Assembly: GCA_012515235.1 (NCBI GenBank)
Contig: JAAYYU010000320.1
Span: 1 to 64,000, forward strand
Length of the DNA stretch: 64,000 nt
Direction: 5' to 3'
Origin: Candidatus Anammoximicrobium sp.
GTDB lineage: Bacteria; Planctomycetota; Planctomycetia; Pirellulales; Pirellulaceae
Below are positions 43,476 to 52,417 of this stretch, in pieces. The first letter of the stretch is position 1. The number at the start of each line of letters is the position of its first letter. A model generated the notes under the pieces. That model was not told the DNA's origin, ran no database searches, and worked only from the letters and a program-made list of their open reading frames with translations. The translations under genes and the position numbers were made by a program.

Positions 43476-44594
43476 ATGCGGCAGCGCATTCTTGCAGCGG
43501 CGCTCGTTTGTGCGGCGTTCCTTCTTTCGCCGGCCCGCCCCGGCCTGGCGGGCGAACAACCCGCGGCGGTTCCCGCCTCGGCGGCGGCAACTCCGGCCGG
43601 CCGCGCGCCGGCTGGACGCTTGATTTGGGATGCGACGCGAATCCCCGACCGGGAGAAGACCAGGCTGGAGTTCCCGGACTTGATCCGTTTCCGAGGCGAT
43701 TGGTACTGCTCGTTTCGGGAAGGCGAGATCCACGGGAATCATCCGTCCGGCCGCGGCCGGGTGATTCGGTCGGCCGATGGCGAGGAGTGGGAAACCGCGG
43801 CGCTGATGGAATGGGACGGCGGCGACGTGCGCGATCCCCGGCTGTCCGTGACCGCCGACGGACAGCTGATGCTCAACTCCTCGATCTACTTCACGTCCGC
43901 GTGCCGCAGCGGCACGCCGCCCAACGAAGCGGAAGCCGAGGGCGTGACGCGTCAGTCGGTGACCTGGTTGTCCGCTGACGGCCAGACCTGGACCAGCGTC
44001 TACGCCTGTCCGACCGGGGTGAACTCGTGGCGCTGGGCCGTCAGCTGGCACGGCGGCATGGGCTACAGCGTCGCTTATACGGGCAAGGACAGCCAAGGCA
44101 CGCTGTACCGCACGCGCGACGGCAAGAGTTGGCGGGCCTTGCGGGGCGATTTCTTTCCGGAGGGCCGCGGCAGCGAAGCCGCGCTGGCCTTTGCGCCCGA
44201 CGGCACGGTCTGCTGCCTGCTCCGCGACGGCCGCGCGCGCGGCATGATCGGCGTGGGGACGCCGCCTGACTATCAAGTCTGGCAATGGAAGGATGCCAGC
44301 GTCGATTGGCGGGGCGACGGCCAGTTGCGGCCGGCCAGCGACGTCTGGAAGGGGTCCGTGGGCGGCCCGAAAATCGTCCGTTTGCACGACGGCCGCTTCC
44401 TGGGCATCGCCCGCATCGACGGCCGCGTGACCTTGTTCTGGGTGGACCCGGAACAAACGGTCTTTAAGAAATTCGTGGAAGTCGACGGCACCAGTTATCC
44501 GGGGCTTGTCGAGCATGAGAAACAGCTGTGGGTGACCTACGGCGTGGGCGATGCCGCGGGCATTTTTTTGACCAAGGTGCCTGTGTCCGAGTGA
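43476..44594 (+). CDS. Secreted sialidase-like (BNR/exo-alpha-sialidase fold) propeller
   Basis: A 372-residue protein with a signal peptide (ILAAALVCAAFLLSPARPGLA). The body is a six-bladed-type propeller with Asp-box-like turns: RSADGEEWETA, LSADGQTWTSV and RTRDGKSWRALRG, plus EFPDLIRFRGDWYCSFREGE where Arg may contact an acidic sugar. These SxDxGxxW turns are typical of sialidases, but the Arg triad and Tyr/Glu pair are not clear, so the specificity is open. The Ala/Pro linker after the signal is common in exported planctomycete proteins. Upstream of the sulfatase on the same strand. Confidence 0.7.
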   Translation: MRQRILAAALVCAAFLLSPARPGLAGEQPAAVPASAAATPAGRAPAGRLIWDATRIPDREKTRLEFPDLIRFRGDWYCSFREGEIHGNHPSGRGRVIRSADGEEWETAALMEWDGGDVRDPRLSVTADGQLMLNSSIYFTSACRSGTPPNEAEAEGVTRQSVTWLSADGQTWTSVYACPTGVNSWRWAVSWHGGMGYSVAYTGKDSQGTLYRTRDGKSWRALRGDFFPEGRGSEAALAFAPDGTVCCLLRDGRARGMIGVGTPPDYQVWQWKDASVDWRGDGQLRPASDVWKGSVGGPKIVRLHDGRFLGIARIDGRVTLFWVDPEQTVFKKFVEVDGTSYPGLVEHEKQLWVTYGVGDAAGIFLTKVPVSE

Positions 44595-44720
44595 GTGGTG
44601 CAGCGTTCCTGGCGAGCCGGGCGAGGGGCCTTGACCGCGACGCGGCGGGCAAGGTGTGCGAGCACCGATCGCGGCCTGCTCGCCATGCACTACAGGGAGA
44701 ATGAGCATGGAGAAAATCGC

Positions 44721-46223
44721 ATGACGGCGCGTTGGCTTTCCCGTTGTGTTCCGTTTGTCCTCGGAGCCGGTTTCGCCGTCGGCGTTTCGGCGGCCGAAAC
44801 GCCGACGGCCAACGTGCTGTTGATCACCTCCGAAGACAACGGTCCGCAGTTGTCGTGCTACGGCGATCCGTTCGTGCGGACGCCGCATCTGGACCGGCTG
44901 GCCCGCGACGGCCTGCGGTTCGAGCGGGCGTTCGTGGCGACGGCCAGTTGCAGCGAGTCGCGGGCGGCGCTGCTCACCGGGCTGTATCCGCACCAGAACG
45001 GCCAGATCGGACTGGCGACGCATCACTACCGCCAATTCGACGGCGTGCCAAACGTCGTCGGCCGGTTGAAAGCCCGCGGCTTTCGCACGGGACTGATCGG
45101 CAAGCTGCACGTCAATCCGGAATCGGCCTTTCCGTTTGACTACCGTCCCGACGTGTCGAAGTGCAACACGTTCTCGCGGCGCGACGTGCGGCAGGTCGCT
45201 GGCCTGGCGGCCGACTTTTTTTTGGCGGGCGACGCGCCGTTCTTTCTGATGGTCAATTATGCGGACGCGCACCTGCCGTTTCTCCGGCAGCAGGAGGGAC
45301 TGCCCGCCCGGCCACTGGCTGCCGAGGACGTGCGGCCGCTGCCCTGGATCGGGCTGGATGCGCCCCACCTGCGCCGGCAGCAGGCCGATTACTACAACTG
45401 CCTGCTCCGGTTGGACGACGGCATCGGAATGCTGCTGGACGCGCTGCAGCAATCGGGCCAGGCAGAGCGGACGCTGGTGATCTACCTGGGCGACCACGGC
45501 GCGCAGTTTCCGCGCGGCAAGCTGAGCTGTTACGAATCGGGGCTGCGCGTCCCGCTGCTGGTCCGTCCGCCCGCGGCGGCGGCCTCCGCACGCAACTTGC
45601 GCGGCGTTGTCCGCGACGAACTCGTCACGACGGTGGACCTGGTGCCGACGATTCTGGACACGGTCGGCGCCGGAGTCGCGCCGGACTTGCCGGGCCGTTC
45701 CCTGCTGACGCGGTTGGGCGATGGCGGCGCCGCTTGGCGCCGCTACCTGTTTGCCGAGTATCACGGGCACTACCCACCGCTGTATTTTCCGCAGCGTTCG
45801 GTGCGCGACGAGCGGTACAAGCTGATCGTCAACCTGCTTCAGGACCGCCCGAACCCGGTGGCGGAGATCTGCAGCCGGCTCGCTCGCCCCCGTCATGCGC
45901 CGTTCGTGTCGCCTGCTGAAGTGGCTACCGCGGACCCGCGGGTGCAAAAGGCCTACGAAACGTGGTACGATGCGCCGCCGTTGGAATTGTACGACCTGCA
46001 AGCCGACCCGCATGAATGGCAGAACCTCGCCGACGATCCGGAGTTGGCGGAGGTCCGGGCGCGGCTGTTGGACCAGTTGCGCCGCTGGCAACAGCAGACG
46101 GCCGATCCGCTGGCCGACCCAAAGCAGCTGGCCCAACTCACCGCGGAACACGACGCGGTTCCCAAGCCCTACGTGCGGAAGCCGAACTTCCGGTGGCGCT
46201 ACCCCGATTATTTGGCGTTCTGA
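44721..46223 (+). CDS. Secreted sulfatase (formylglycine type)
   Basis: A 500-residue alkaline-phosphatase-fold enzyme. Signal segment FVLGAGFAVGVSAAE, then NVLLITSEDNGPQLSCYGDP with metal-binding Asp, and the activation motif with Cys77 in ATASCSESRAALLTGLYPH (C-x-x-S-R, with Glu where Pro is usual), to be converted to formylglycine. GLIGKLHVN supplies the active-site Lys/His, and LVIYLGDHGAQFPRGK the second Asp/His metal pair. The closest look is the heparan N-sulfatase-like group. It probably removes sulfate from polysaccharide. The start is ambiguous (44685 or 44721). Confidence 0.88.
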   Translation: MTARWLSRCVPFVLGAGFAVGVSAAETPTANVLLITSEDNGPQLSCYGDPFVRTPHLDRLARDGLRFERAFVATASCSESRAALLTGLYPHQNGQIGLATHHYRQFDGVPNVVGRLKARGFRTGLIGKLHVNPESAFPFDYRPDVSKCNTFSRRDVRQVAGLAADFFLAGDAPFFLMVNYADAHLPFLRQQEGLPARPLAAEDVRPLPWIGLDAPHLRRQQADYYNCLLRLDDGIGMLLDALQQSGQAERTLVIYLGDHGAQFPRGKLSCYESGLRVPLLVRPPAAAASARNLRGVVRDELVTTVDLVPTILDTVGAGVAPDLPGRSLLTRLGDGGAAWRRYLFAEYHGHYPPLYFPQRSVRDERYKLIVNLLQDRPNPVAEICSRLARPRHAPFVSPAEVATADPRVQKAYETWYDAPPLELYDLQADPHEWQNLADDPELAEVRARLLDQLRRWQQQTADPLADPKQLAQLTAEHDAVPKPYVRKPNFRWRYPDYLAF

Positions 46224-46257
46224 GCAACTTGAATTTCCAACCCAAGGAGCCGATGTC

Positions 46258-47505
46258 ATGAATCAACACGATCGCGAGCGACCGGCGCGCGGCGCCACTC
46301 CAATCGCCGCTGTCCGGGATGCCGCAACCGGCACGCGGCGGGCGTTTCTGCAGAATGTGGGCGGTCTGTGCCTGGCTGGCACGGTCCTCAGCGGCTCGGC
46401 TCGTTGGGTCGAGGCCGAGGAAGGTCCGCAGCTTCGCCGCGGCAATGCGCAGACGCCCGAAGAGGCGAAACGGGAGTTGGACGAGTTCAAGGCATCCTAC
46501 TCGGACCTGGCCGGCTGGGAACAGCGCAAGGCGCGGATTCGCCAGGGCATTCTGGAAGGGGCGCGGCTCGCGCCGCTGCCGGAAAGGACGCCGTTGAAGC
46601 CGCAGTTCTCCAATAAGCGGGTCTACGACGGCTACTCCGCCGAAAGCGTGGCCATCCAGAGTTGGCCGGGCTTTTACGTCACCGGCACGCTGTATCGCCC
46701 CCTGGACATGAAGCCCCCTTATGCGGGCATCCTTTCCGCCCACGGCCACGGAGGGCGATTCATCCCCGGCCGGCAGATCCGCTGCGCCGTTCTGGCCCGC
46801 ATGGGGGCCGTCGTCTTCCATTACGACATGGTCGGCTACGGCGATTCTCAAGAGGCCGGCTGGTCCCACAGCAAGGTGCCGGAACTGCTGCGGATGATCA
46901 CGTGGAACAGCATGAGAGCCCTGGACTTCGTCCTGTCGCTGGACGGGGTCGATCCCAAGCGGATCGGCATGACGGGGAACTCCGGCGGCGCGTCGCAGAC
47001 GTTCTATCTTTCGGCGATCGACGAACGGGTAACGGTTTCCGTGCCCAGCTGTCAGGTCTCGGCCCATTTCTTCGGCGGCTGCGCGTGCGAAAGCGGCATG
47101 CCGATCCACTGGGGGCCGAACCACAAGACCAACAACGCCGAGATCGCGGCGCTGATGGCCCCCAGGCCCCAGCTGCTGCTGTCCAACGGCGCGGATTGGA
47201 CCAAGTTCATGCCCGTGACGGAATTCCCCTATATCCGCCACGTGTACAGCCTGTACGGGGCAGAAGACAAGGTTCAGAACGCGCACTTCCCGCGCGAAGG
47301 GCACGACTACGGACCGTCAAAACGGATGGCCGCCTACCCGTTCTTCATTCGGCACCTGGAGTTGGACGGCGAAGGCCCCTGGGGCCGCGACGGCGTGATC
47401 AACGAATCCTTTGTAACGGTGGAGACCCGCGAACAGATGCTGGTCTTCGGACCGAACAACCCCTACCCCACGGACGCCGTCGCGCCGAATACGCCCTTGC
47501 CGTGA
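46258..47505 (+). CDS. Tat-exported alpha/beta hydrolase (acetyl xylan esterase-like)
   Basis: A 415-residue protein with a twin-arginine signal (TRRAFLQNVGGLCLAGTVLS). The alpha/beta hydrolase fold has FYVTGTLYRPLDMKPPYAGI, SAHGHGGRFIPGRQI (oxyanion region) and nucleophile Ser242 in GMTGNSGGASQ; an Asp near LYGAEDKVQ and His349 in EGHDYGPSK complete the triad. Planctomycete relatives are annotated as acetyl xylan esterases. AAGGAGCCGATGTC precedes the ATG, 35 bases after the sulfatase stop, so sulfatase and esterase are one operon acting on substituted polysaccharide (inference). Confidence 0.82.
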   Translation: MNQHDRERPARGATPIAAVRDAATGTRRAFLQNVGGLCLAGTVLSGSARWVEAEEGPQLRRGNAQTPEEAKRELDEFKASYSDLAGWEQRKARIRQGILEGARLAPLPERTPLKPQFSNKRVYDGYSAESVAIQSWPGFYVTGTLYRPLDMKPPYAGILSAHGHGGRFIPGRQIRCAVLARMGAVVFHYDMVGYGDSQEAGWSHSKVPELLRMITWNSMRALDFVLSLDGVDPKRIGMTGNSGGASQTFYLSAIDERVTVSVPSCQVSAHFFGGCACESGMPIHWGPNHKTNNAEIAALMAPRPQLLLSNGADWTKFMPVTEFPYIRHVYSLYGAEDKVQNAHFPREGHDYGPSKRMAAYPFFIRHLELDGEGPWGRDGVINESFVTVETREQMLVFGPNNPYPTDAVAPNTPLP

Positions 47506-47572
47506 GGCAACCGGCAACGGAGACGGTTGGTACGCAGAACGCCTTCAACCCGGCCCACGAGGAGGCTGTCGG

Positions 47573-50149
47573 ATGATGAAACGCCTGGCCCTGCTGGCGT
47601 GGCTGATCGCGTGCGCCGCGCACGCAGCGGAGTCCCCGTTGTACGAGCGGCGCGGGACCTGGGCCGAGAGCATGACGGCCACCCGCCGGAACGTCGTCCT
47701 GCTGGAGACGCAGAATCTGAAACTGCCCGCGGACAGCACGGACTGGCCGGCTGTCTGGGAAAGCCTCTATCGGCGGTTCTGGACGGATTGGCCGGAAACC
47801 GACTGGCTGCTGCAAGACGGCCCGCTTCGCGAGCCTGCGGACAAGCTGGACGCGCAGAGCCAATTCGGCTGGTTCTTCGAGGCCCGACGGGACACGGCGG
47901 TCGAACAACAGCTGATCCGCCGCGTGCTGGACGAATTGGGCGAGACGGGCGCGGCCCTGGCAGTGCGCCTGGAGACGCTGATTCGGACAGCGGCGCCGCC
48001 GGACGATCCCGCCTGGCTGAACCTGTATGCCGACGCTTGCCGCCTGCGTCGGGCGGAACGTCTGAGGCCGCTCGGCGTCCGCGTTCCCCAGTTCGTGTTC
48101 ACCAAGCACTCTACGCTGGGCGGCTCGCACTATGCGTACACCGAAGGCCAGTCGGACGCGCAAGCGGAACGTCACTTCGTGCCGGGCGCAGCGCTCTGCC
48201 TGGCGCGCTGGGACGGCGAGCAGTGGCGAGTCGAGACGCTGGTCGATGATCCGAACGGCGTGATCCGCGATCCGGATGTGTCTTACGACGGCCGCCGCGT
48301 GCTGTTCGCCTGGAAGAAATCCGACCGCGAGGACGACTACCACCTGTACGAACTGGACCTGGCCTCCCGATCCGTCCGGCAACTGACCCGCGGCCTGGGC
48401 GTCGCGGACTACGAAGGCGCCTACCTGCCGGACGGCGACCTGATCTTCAACTCGACCCGCTGCGTCCAGATCGTCGACTGCTGGTGGACCGAAGTCAGCA
48501 ATCTGTACCGCTGCGACGGCGACGGACGTTTCTTGCGGCGGCTGACGTTCGACCAGGTCCACGACAACTACCCGACCGTGACCGCAGACGGCCGCATCCT
48601 GTACACCCGCTGGGAGTACAACGACCGCGGCCAGGTCTATCCGCAGCCGCTGCTGCAGATGAACCCCGACGGGACCAACCAGTGCGATTTCTACGGGGGC
48701 AACTCCTGGTTTCCGACCACGATTCTGCACGCGCGGGGCGTGCCCGGCACCCAGAAAGTCGCGGCCATCGCCACGGGCCACCATTCGCGGCAGACAGGCA
48801 AACTGATCCTGATCGATCCGGCCCGAGGCCGCCAGGAGAACGCCGGCGTGCAATTGATCGCGCCGGTCCGCCCGACGCCGGCCGTCAAGGTCGATGCCTT
48901 CGGCCAGACGGGCGAACTGTTTCAGTATCCGTATCCTCTGAGCGAGACCGAGTACCTGGTGACCTGGCATCCCGTCGGCTGGCGTTGGGCCGAAGGTCCG
49001 TTCGGGCCGCGGTTCGGGATCTACTGGATGACCAGCCGCGGGGCGCGGGAGCGGCTGGTGGATGATCCCCGTTTGCCCTGCAACCAGAGCGTCCCGGTGC
49101 GGCCGCGCAGCACACAGCGGCGGCGTCCCAGTCTGGTCGACTACCGCCAGACTGCCGGAACCTTCTACGTCCAAGACGTGTACGCCGGGCCGGGGTTGGC
49201 AGGCGTCGCGCGGGGCACGGTCAAGACCCTGCGCGTGGTCGCCTTGGACTATCGGGTGGCAGGCATCGGCTCCAACCGCAACGGCGGGCCGGGCGGCGCG
49301 GCGCTGATCAGCACCCCGGTCGCGATTGGCAACGGGACGTGGGACCCGAAATGGGTCCTCGGCGATGCCACCGTGCGGGAAGACGGTTCAGTCTTCTGCC
49401 AGGTCCCCGCGCGGACGCCAGTGTATTTCCAGTTGTTGGACGAGCGCGGCCGCATGGTCCAGACGATGCGCAGTTGGGCCACGCTCCAGCCGGGTGAGAA
49501 TGCCTCGTGCGTGGGCTGCCACGAGCACAAGAACAGCGGCCCCGTCGCCAGCCTGCCGCTGACGCTGGCCCTCCGCCAGCCGGCGGAAACCTTGCGGCCC
49601 TTCTACGGCTCCCCGCGCGGTTTCAGTTTTCCTCAAGAGATCCAACCGATCCTCGACCGCCATTGCGCCCGCTGCCACGACGGCCGGCCGGACGTTCCTT
49701 ACGCGCTGAGGTCGCGCGAAGTGGAAGACGCCCAGGCCAAACGCCGCTGGAGCGAATCGTATCTGGCGCTCACGCACGCCCGCCAGGACGCTCCGCCTCG
49801 TGACGCTTGGCGCGGCAACGCCGATCACCCGATGGTCAACTGGGTCAGCGCCCAATCCGCCCCGCCGCTGCAACCGCCGTACGCCGCCGGCGCCGCTCTC
49901 AGCCGCCTGGTCGAACTGCTCGAGCGCGGTCACGAGGACGTGCGGCTGTCGCGCGAAGAACTTGACAAACTGTCGGCCTGGATCGACCTGGGCGTCCCCT
50001 ACTGCGGCGATTACGAGGAAGCCAACACGTGGACGGCCGAAGAGCGCGCGAAGCACGAACGCTACGCAGCCAAACGCCGGCGAGGGGACGAGGAAGACCG
50101 CCAAAACATCGCAGCCTGGGTGCAGCACCGACGCGGCGGCTGGGATTGA
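47573..50149 (+). CDS. HzsA-related secreted propeller with two CxxCH haem motifs, divergent N-terminus
   Basis: An 858-residue protein with a short signal (MMKRLALLAWLIACAAHAAE). A unique helical N-terminal ~170 residues (Trp-rich, ESLYRRFWTDWPETDWLL) precede the propeller (TRCVQIVDCWWTE, VTADGRILYTRWEYNDRG) and the haem region with CVGCHE (~646) and CARCHD (~698). It is clearly related to the two upstream paralogues but more distant. GGAGGCTGTCGG precedes the double ATG. It converges on the BMC operon end with 45 bases between the stops. Confidence 0.8.
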   Translation: MMKRLALLAWLIACAAHAAESPLYERRGTWAESMTATRRNVVLLETQNLKLPADSTDWPAVWESLYRRFWTDWPETDWLLQDGPLREPADKLDAQSQFGWFFEARRDTAVEQQLIRRVLDELGETGAALAVRLETLIRTAAPPDDPAWLNLYADACRLRRAERLRPLGVRVPQFVFTKHSTLGGSHYAYTEGQSDAQAERHFVPGAALCLARWDGEQWRVETLVDDPNGVIRDPDVSYDGRRVLFAWKKSDREDDYHLYELDLASRSVRQLTRGLGVADYEGAYLPDGDLIFNSTRCVQIVDCWWTEVSNLYRCDGDGRFLRRLTFDQVHDNYPTVTADGRILYTRWEYNDRGQVYPQPLLQMNPDGTNQCDFYGGNSWFPTTILHARGVPGTQKVAAIATGHHSRQTGKLILIDPARGRQENAGVQLIAPVRPTPAVKVDAFGQTGELFQYPYPLSETEYLVTWHPVGWRWAEGPFGPRFGIYWMTSRGARERLVDDPRLPCNQSVPVRPRSTQRRRPSLVDYRQTAGTFYVQDVYAGPGLAGVARGTVKTLRVVALDYRVAGIGSNRNGGPGGAALISTPVAIGNGTWDPKWVLGDATVREDGSVFCQVPARTPVYFQLLDERGRMVQTMRSWATLQPGENASCVGCHEHKNSGPVASLPLTLALRQPAETLRPFYGSPRGFSFPQEIQPILDRHCARCHDGRPDVPYALRSREVEDAQAKRRWSESYLALTHARQDAPPRDAWRGNADHPMVNWVSAQSAPPLQPPYAAGAALSRLVELLERGHEDVRLSREELDKLSAWIDLGVPYCGDYEEANTWTAEERAKHERYAAKRRRGDEEDRQNIAAWVQHRRGGWD

Positions 50150-50194
50150 GGCCCGCCTGGCGACGCCGATCGCAGGCCGTCCGGAGTGCTGGTC

Positions 50195-51043
50195 CTATCG
50201 GGCTGGCCTGGTCATCGCTTCCAGAACCCGGTCGGTGATGGCTTGGATCAACGCTTCCTGGTCGCCGGCGTCGGGGTGACGAACGGCGGTCGGAGCGGGG
50301 TTGAAGGCTCGGCGTTCGACGGACGCTTCCTGCCAACTCTGGCGAAAGATGTCGTTGGCGCAGACGTCGCAGTTTTGGTACTCCGGCGTGTTCCGCGGGT
50401 CGGTATAGCCCCAGTTTTTCTTCAACTCGAGCAGCTCCCGTTCCTTCTGTTCGCCCATGTATTGGACGCGCCCCAATTGGTGAGCCAGCAGCAGGATGCG
50501 GCAGTAGGCGTCCAGGATTTCCGTCCACCAATAGGCCCGTTCGACGTTCTCGCCGTAGCTGACGGTGCCATGATTGGCCAGCAGGATGACGTTCGTCTTC
50601 TGCACGAACGGGAGGATCGTGTCGGCAAACGCCTGGCCGCCGGGGGTTTCGTATTTGGCGATCGGCACATCCCCCAGGAACACTTCGACCTCCGGCAGGA
50701 CGCACTGGGGAATCGGCTCGCGGGCTACGGCGAAGGCGGTCGCGTGCGGCGGATGGCAATGCACGACACTCTTTACATCCGCCCGGTTCTTGTAAATCTC
50801 GACGTGCAGCATGGCTTCGCTGGATCGCTTCTTGCGGCCGGCGATCTGCTTGCCCGTCATGTCGACGGTGGCGATGTCCTCCGGCTTCAGAAAGCCTTTG
50901 CAATGCATCGTGGGCGTGCATAACACCTCGTTCTCGCTGATGCGCACCGAGATGTTGCCGTCGTTGGCGGCGGCGAAGCCTTTGGCATACAGGCGGCGGC
51001 CGATTTCGCAGATGTCTTGTTTGATCTTGTGCGCGTTGACCAT
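50195..51043 (-). CDS. Class II aldolase, deoxyhexulose-1-phosphate (fuculose/rhamnulose) type
   Basis: A 282-residue class II aldolase/adducin-fold enzyme: FAAANDGNISVRISEN (phosphate-binding N-G-N-I-S), KRSSEAMLHVEIYKNR with catalytic Glu, VVHCHPPHATAFAVA with zinc ligands H-x-H, and LLANHGTVSYGENVE with the third His. It would split L-fuculose-1-P or L-rhamnulose-1-P into DHAP and L-lactaldehyde. It is longer than FucA (~215 aa) owing to a C-terminal extension (PEYQNCDVCANDIFRQSW on), a candidate for shell or cargo contact. Last gene of the BMC operon, following a BMC-P gene by 6 bases. Confidence 0.9.
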   Translation of the reverse strand: MVNAHKIKQDICEIGRRLYAKGFAAANDGNISVRISENEVLCTPTMHCKGFLKPEDIATVDMTGKQIAGRKKRSSEAMLHVEIYKNRADVKSVVHCHPPHATAFAVAREPIPQCVLPEVEVFLGDVPIAKYETPGGQAFADTILPFVQKTNVILLANHGTVSYGENVERAYWWTEILDAYCRILLLAHQLGRVQYMGEQKERELLELKKNWGYTDPRNTPEYQNCDVCANDIFRQSWQEASVERRAFNPAPTAVRHPDAGDQEALIQAITDRVLEAMTRPAR

Positions 51044-51049
51044 CGAATC

Positions 51050-51397
51050 CTATCCTTTGTCGTGTTGCTCGGTTGGCGGTGGAAGGCCTGCGGAATCGGC
51101 GGGCGGGGCCGGCGGTTCGTCCAGGTCAATACGGTCCAGCGTCGCAGCGTTGTAGGCGTCGACCGGCTTGATGGCAGGGCGGAACGGCTGCGCCGCTTCG
51201 GAGCCTTCGGCCAGGGCGATCCTGTCCCCCATGCCGACCCCCCATTCATCCCAGACCACCACCGGATCGCAGTCCGGCTCGTTCTCGTGCCTCAGATTGC
51301 TCAGCGACAGCGGCACCGCCAGCTTCAGGCAGGCTCCCTGGAAGCTCGGATGAAGACGGCTCAGCGTGACGGTGCCGACGATTTGTGCGATTCTCAC
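51050..51397 (-). CDS. BMC-P (EutN/CcmL) pentameric vertex protein with Pro-rich tail
   Basis: A 115-residue protein of the EutN/CcmL family: RIAQIVGTVTLSRLHPSFQG, LKLAVPLSLSN, VVWDEWGVGMGDRIALAEG and FRPAIKPVDAYNAATLDRID. Pentamers of such proteins cap the vertices of the icosahedral shell. GTG start at 51397, supported by TCGGAGGGGAACC just before it; this GTG overlaps the end of the upstream gene. The C-terminus extends ~25 residues past the family norm with DEPPAPPADSAGLPPPTEQH, unlike the other two BMC-P here. Confidence 0.88.
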   Translation of the reverse strand: MRIAQIVGTVTLSRLHPSFQGACLKLAVPLSLSNLRHENEPDCDPVVVWDEWGVGMGDRIALAEGSEAAQPFRPAIKPVDAYNAATLDRIDLDEPPAPPADSAGLPPPTEQHDKG

Positions 51398-52140
51398 GGT
51401 TCCCCTCCGAGCGCGTGGCGATAGCTCTCCGGACAATCGTGCCGGCCGCTGACAAACGCGCGGATCATGGCCCGCAACTCTTGCACGCCGTGCGGCGCCG
51501 GCTTGACGACCAGCAGATTGGCGCCGATCAATTGCATCGCTTCGCGGACCGCCGTCGCGTTCACGCCCCACGCAGCGCGGATGCCCGCGTGGCGGTTGGC
51601 CAGGCACAACGCCACGGCCGGAAGGTCGGTCAACACCAGGCCAATCCGCGACTGGGCGGCGACCGCCTGCGTGACCTGGCGGACGACTTCCAGCACGCAT
51701 TCATCGTCGATTCGTTCCGCCGCTCCGAGTTCCGCCCGCACCGCGGCCGCGGCCGCGGCGGACGAAACGGCGCGGCCCGCGACGCCCAGAACCAGGCCGG
51801 CGGGGAACGGCCGGACGGCCGCCCGGTCCCCGGCTGTCTGCAGGACGATCTGCCGCTTGCGCAACTCGTCGCGCACCGACGGCGTGACCACCGCGCCGGC
51901 CGGAACCAGCACTTGGTTCACGCCGTCGAGTCGCCCCTGGACCAGTTCCATCGTGATCGTGCGTTCGGCCAACGGCAATTGGCCTGCCCCGGCAGCGCAC
52001 CGCTGCGCCGCGGGCTCGGCGAGGGCCTGATCTTCCGTTCGAGTCCCCGCAGCGACGGGGGCGAACCCGTCGCCCAACTGTTGCAGGCGGCGAAGCACCT
52101 CGCATACGATCGCTTCCAGGTCTCGTTCTTGAACGGCCAT
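51394..52140 (-). CDS. BMC-associated RpiB-like protein
   Basis: A 248-residue protein. The N-terminus is an amphipathic helix (ERDLEAIVCEVLRRLQQLG) like an encapsulation peptide. Middle: ITMELVQGRLDGVNQVLVPA and TPSVRDELRKRQI. C-terminus: GLVLTDLPAVALCLANRHAG and IRAAWGVNATAVREAMQLIG then ANLLVV, which resembles the ribose-5-phosphate isomerase B fold (NR..G.RAA block). No RpiB catalytic Cys loop is obvious, so isomerase activity is unproven. The start overlaps the stop of the upstream BMC-P (TGATG) and its end overlaps the next BMC-P. Confidence 0.7.
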   Translation of the reverse strand: MAVQERDLEAIVCEVLRRLQQLGDGFAPVAAGTRTEDQALAEPAAQRCAAGAGQLPLAERTITMELVQGRLDGVNQVLVPAGAVVTPSVRDELRKRQIVLQTAGDRAAVRPFPAGLVLGVAGRAVSSAAAAAAVRAELGAAERIDDECVLEVVRQVTQAVAAQSRIGLVLTDLPAVALCLANRHAGIRAAWGVNATAVREAMQLIGANLLVVKPAPHGVQELRAMIRAFVSGRHDCPESYRHALGGEP

Positions 52141-52397
52141 CAGTCTTCAATTCCTATCGTCGTCCAGCAAGCGGGCGTCGCGTCGGTCTGCAGCCATTGC
52201 TGCGCGTAGCGCCGGTCGCTGGTGATCATCACCGTTTCCCCGCGTCCCGCGCCCACGGAATCGACCGCCAGCAGCGGATCGCCGTCGGGCGTTCGGCCGT
52301 CGGCCAGATACGGCTGGACGACCAGTAGCTTGACGCCTTGCAGCGTCGGATGCTTGATCGTTGCGGTTGCCGTACCGATTACGCGAGCGGTTCGCAT
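52140..52397 (-). CDS. BMC-P (EutN/CcmL) pentameric vertex protein
   Basis: An 85-residue protein, standard EutN/CcmL length: MRTARVIGTATATIKHPTLQ, KLLVVQPYLADGRTPDGDPL, AVDSVGAGRGETVMITSD. The GAGxGE segment and the DPLLAVDS strand are family marks. One of three BMC-P genes in the operon; paralogous vertex proteins may tune shell assembly. ATG at 52397; its stop shares one base with the following start, so translation is coupled. Confidence 0.92.
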   Translation of the reverse strand: MRTARVIGTATATIKHPTLQGVKLLVVQPYLADGRTPDGDPLLAVDSVGAGRGETVMITSDRRYAQQWLQTDATPACWTTIGIED

Positions 52398-52417
52398 GTT
52401 GGCTTCCCAAGCGGATC

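Noticed and set aside
42807..46259. 1150-codon minus-strand frame across the sialidase-like and sulfatase genes
   Set aside because: It spans several real + strand genes and their gaps and has the Arg/Val/Gln composition of antisense reading.
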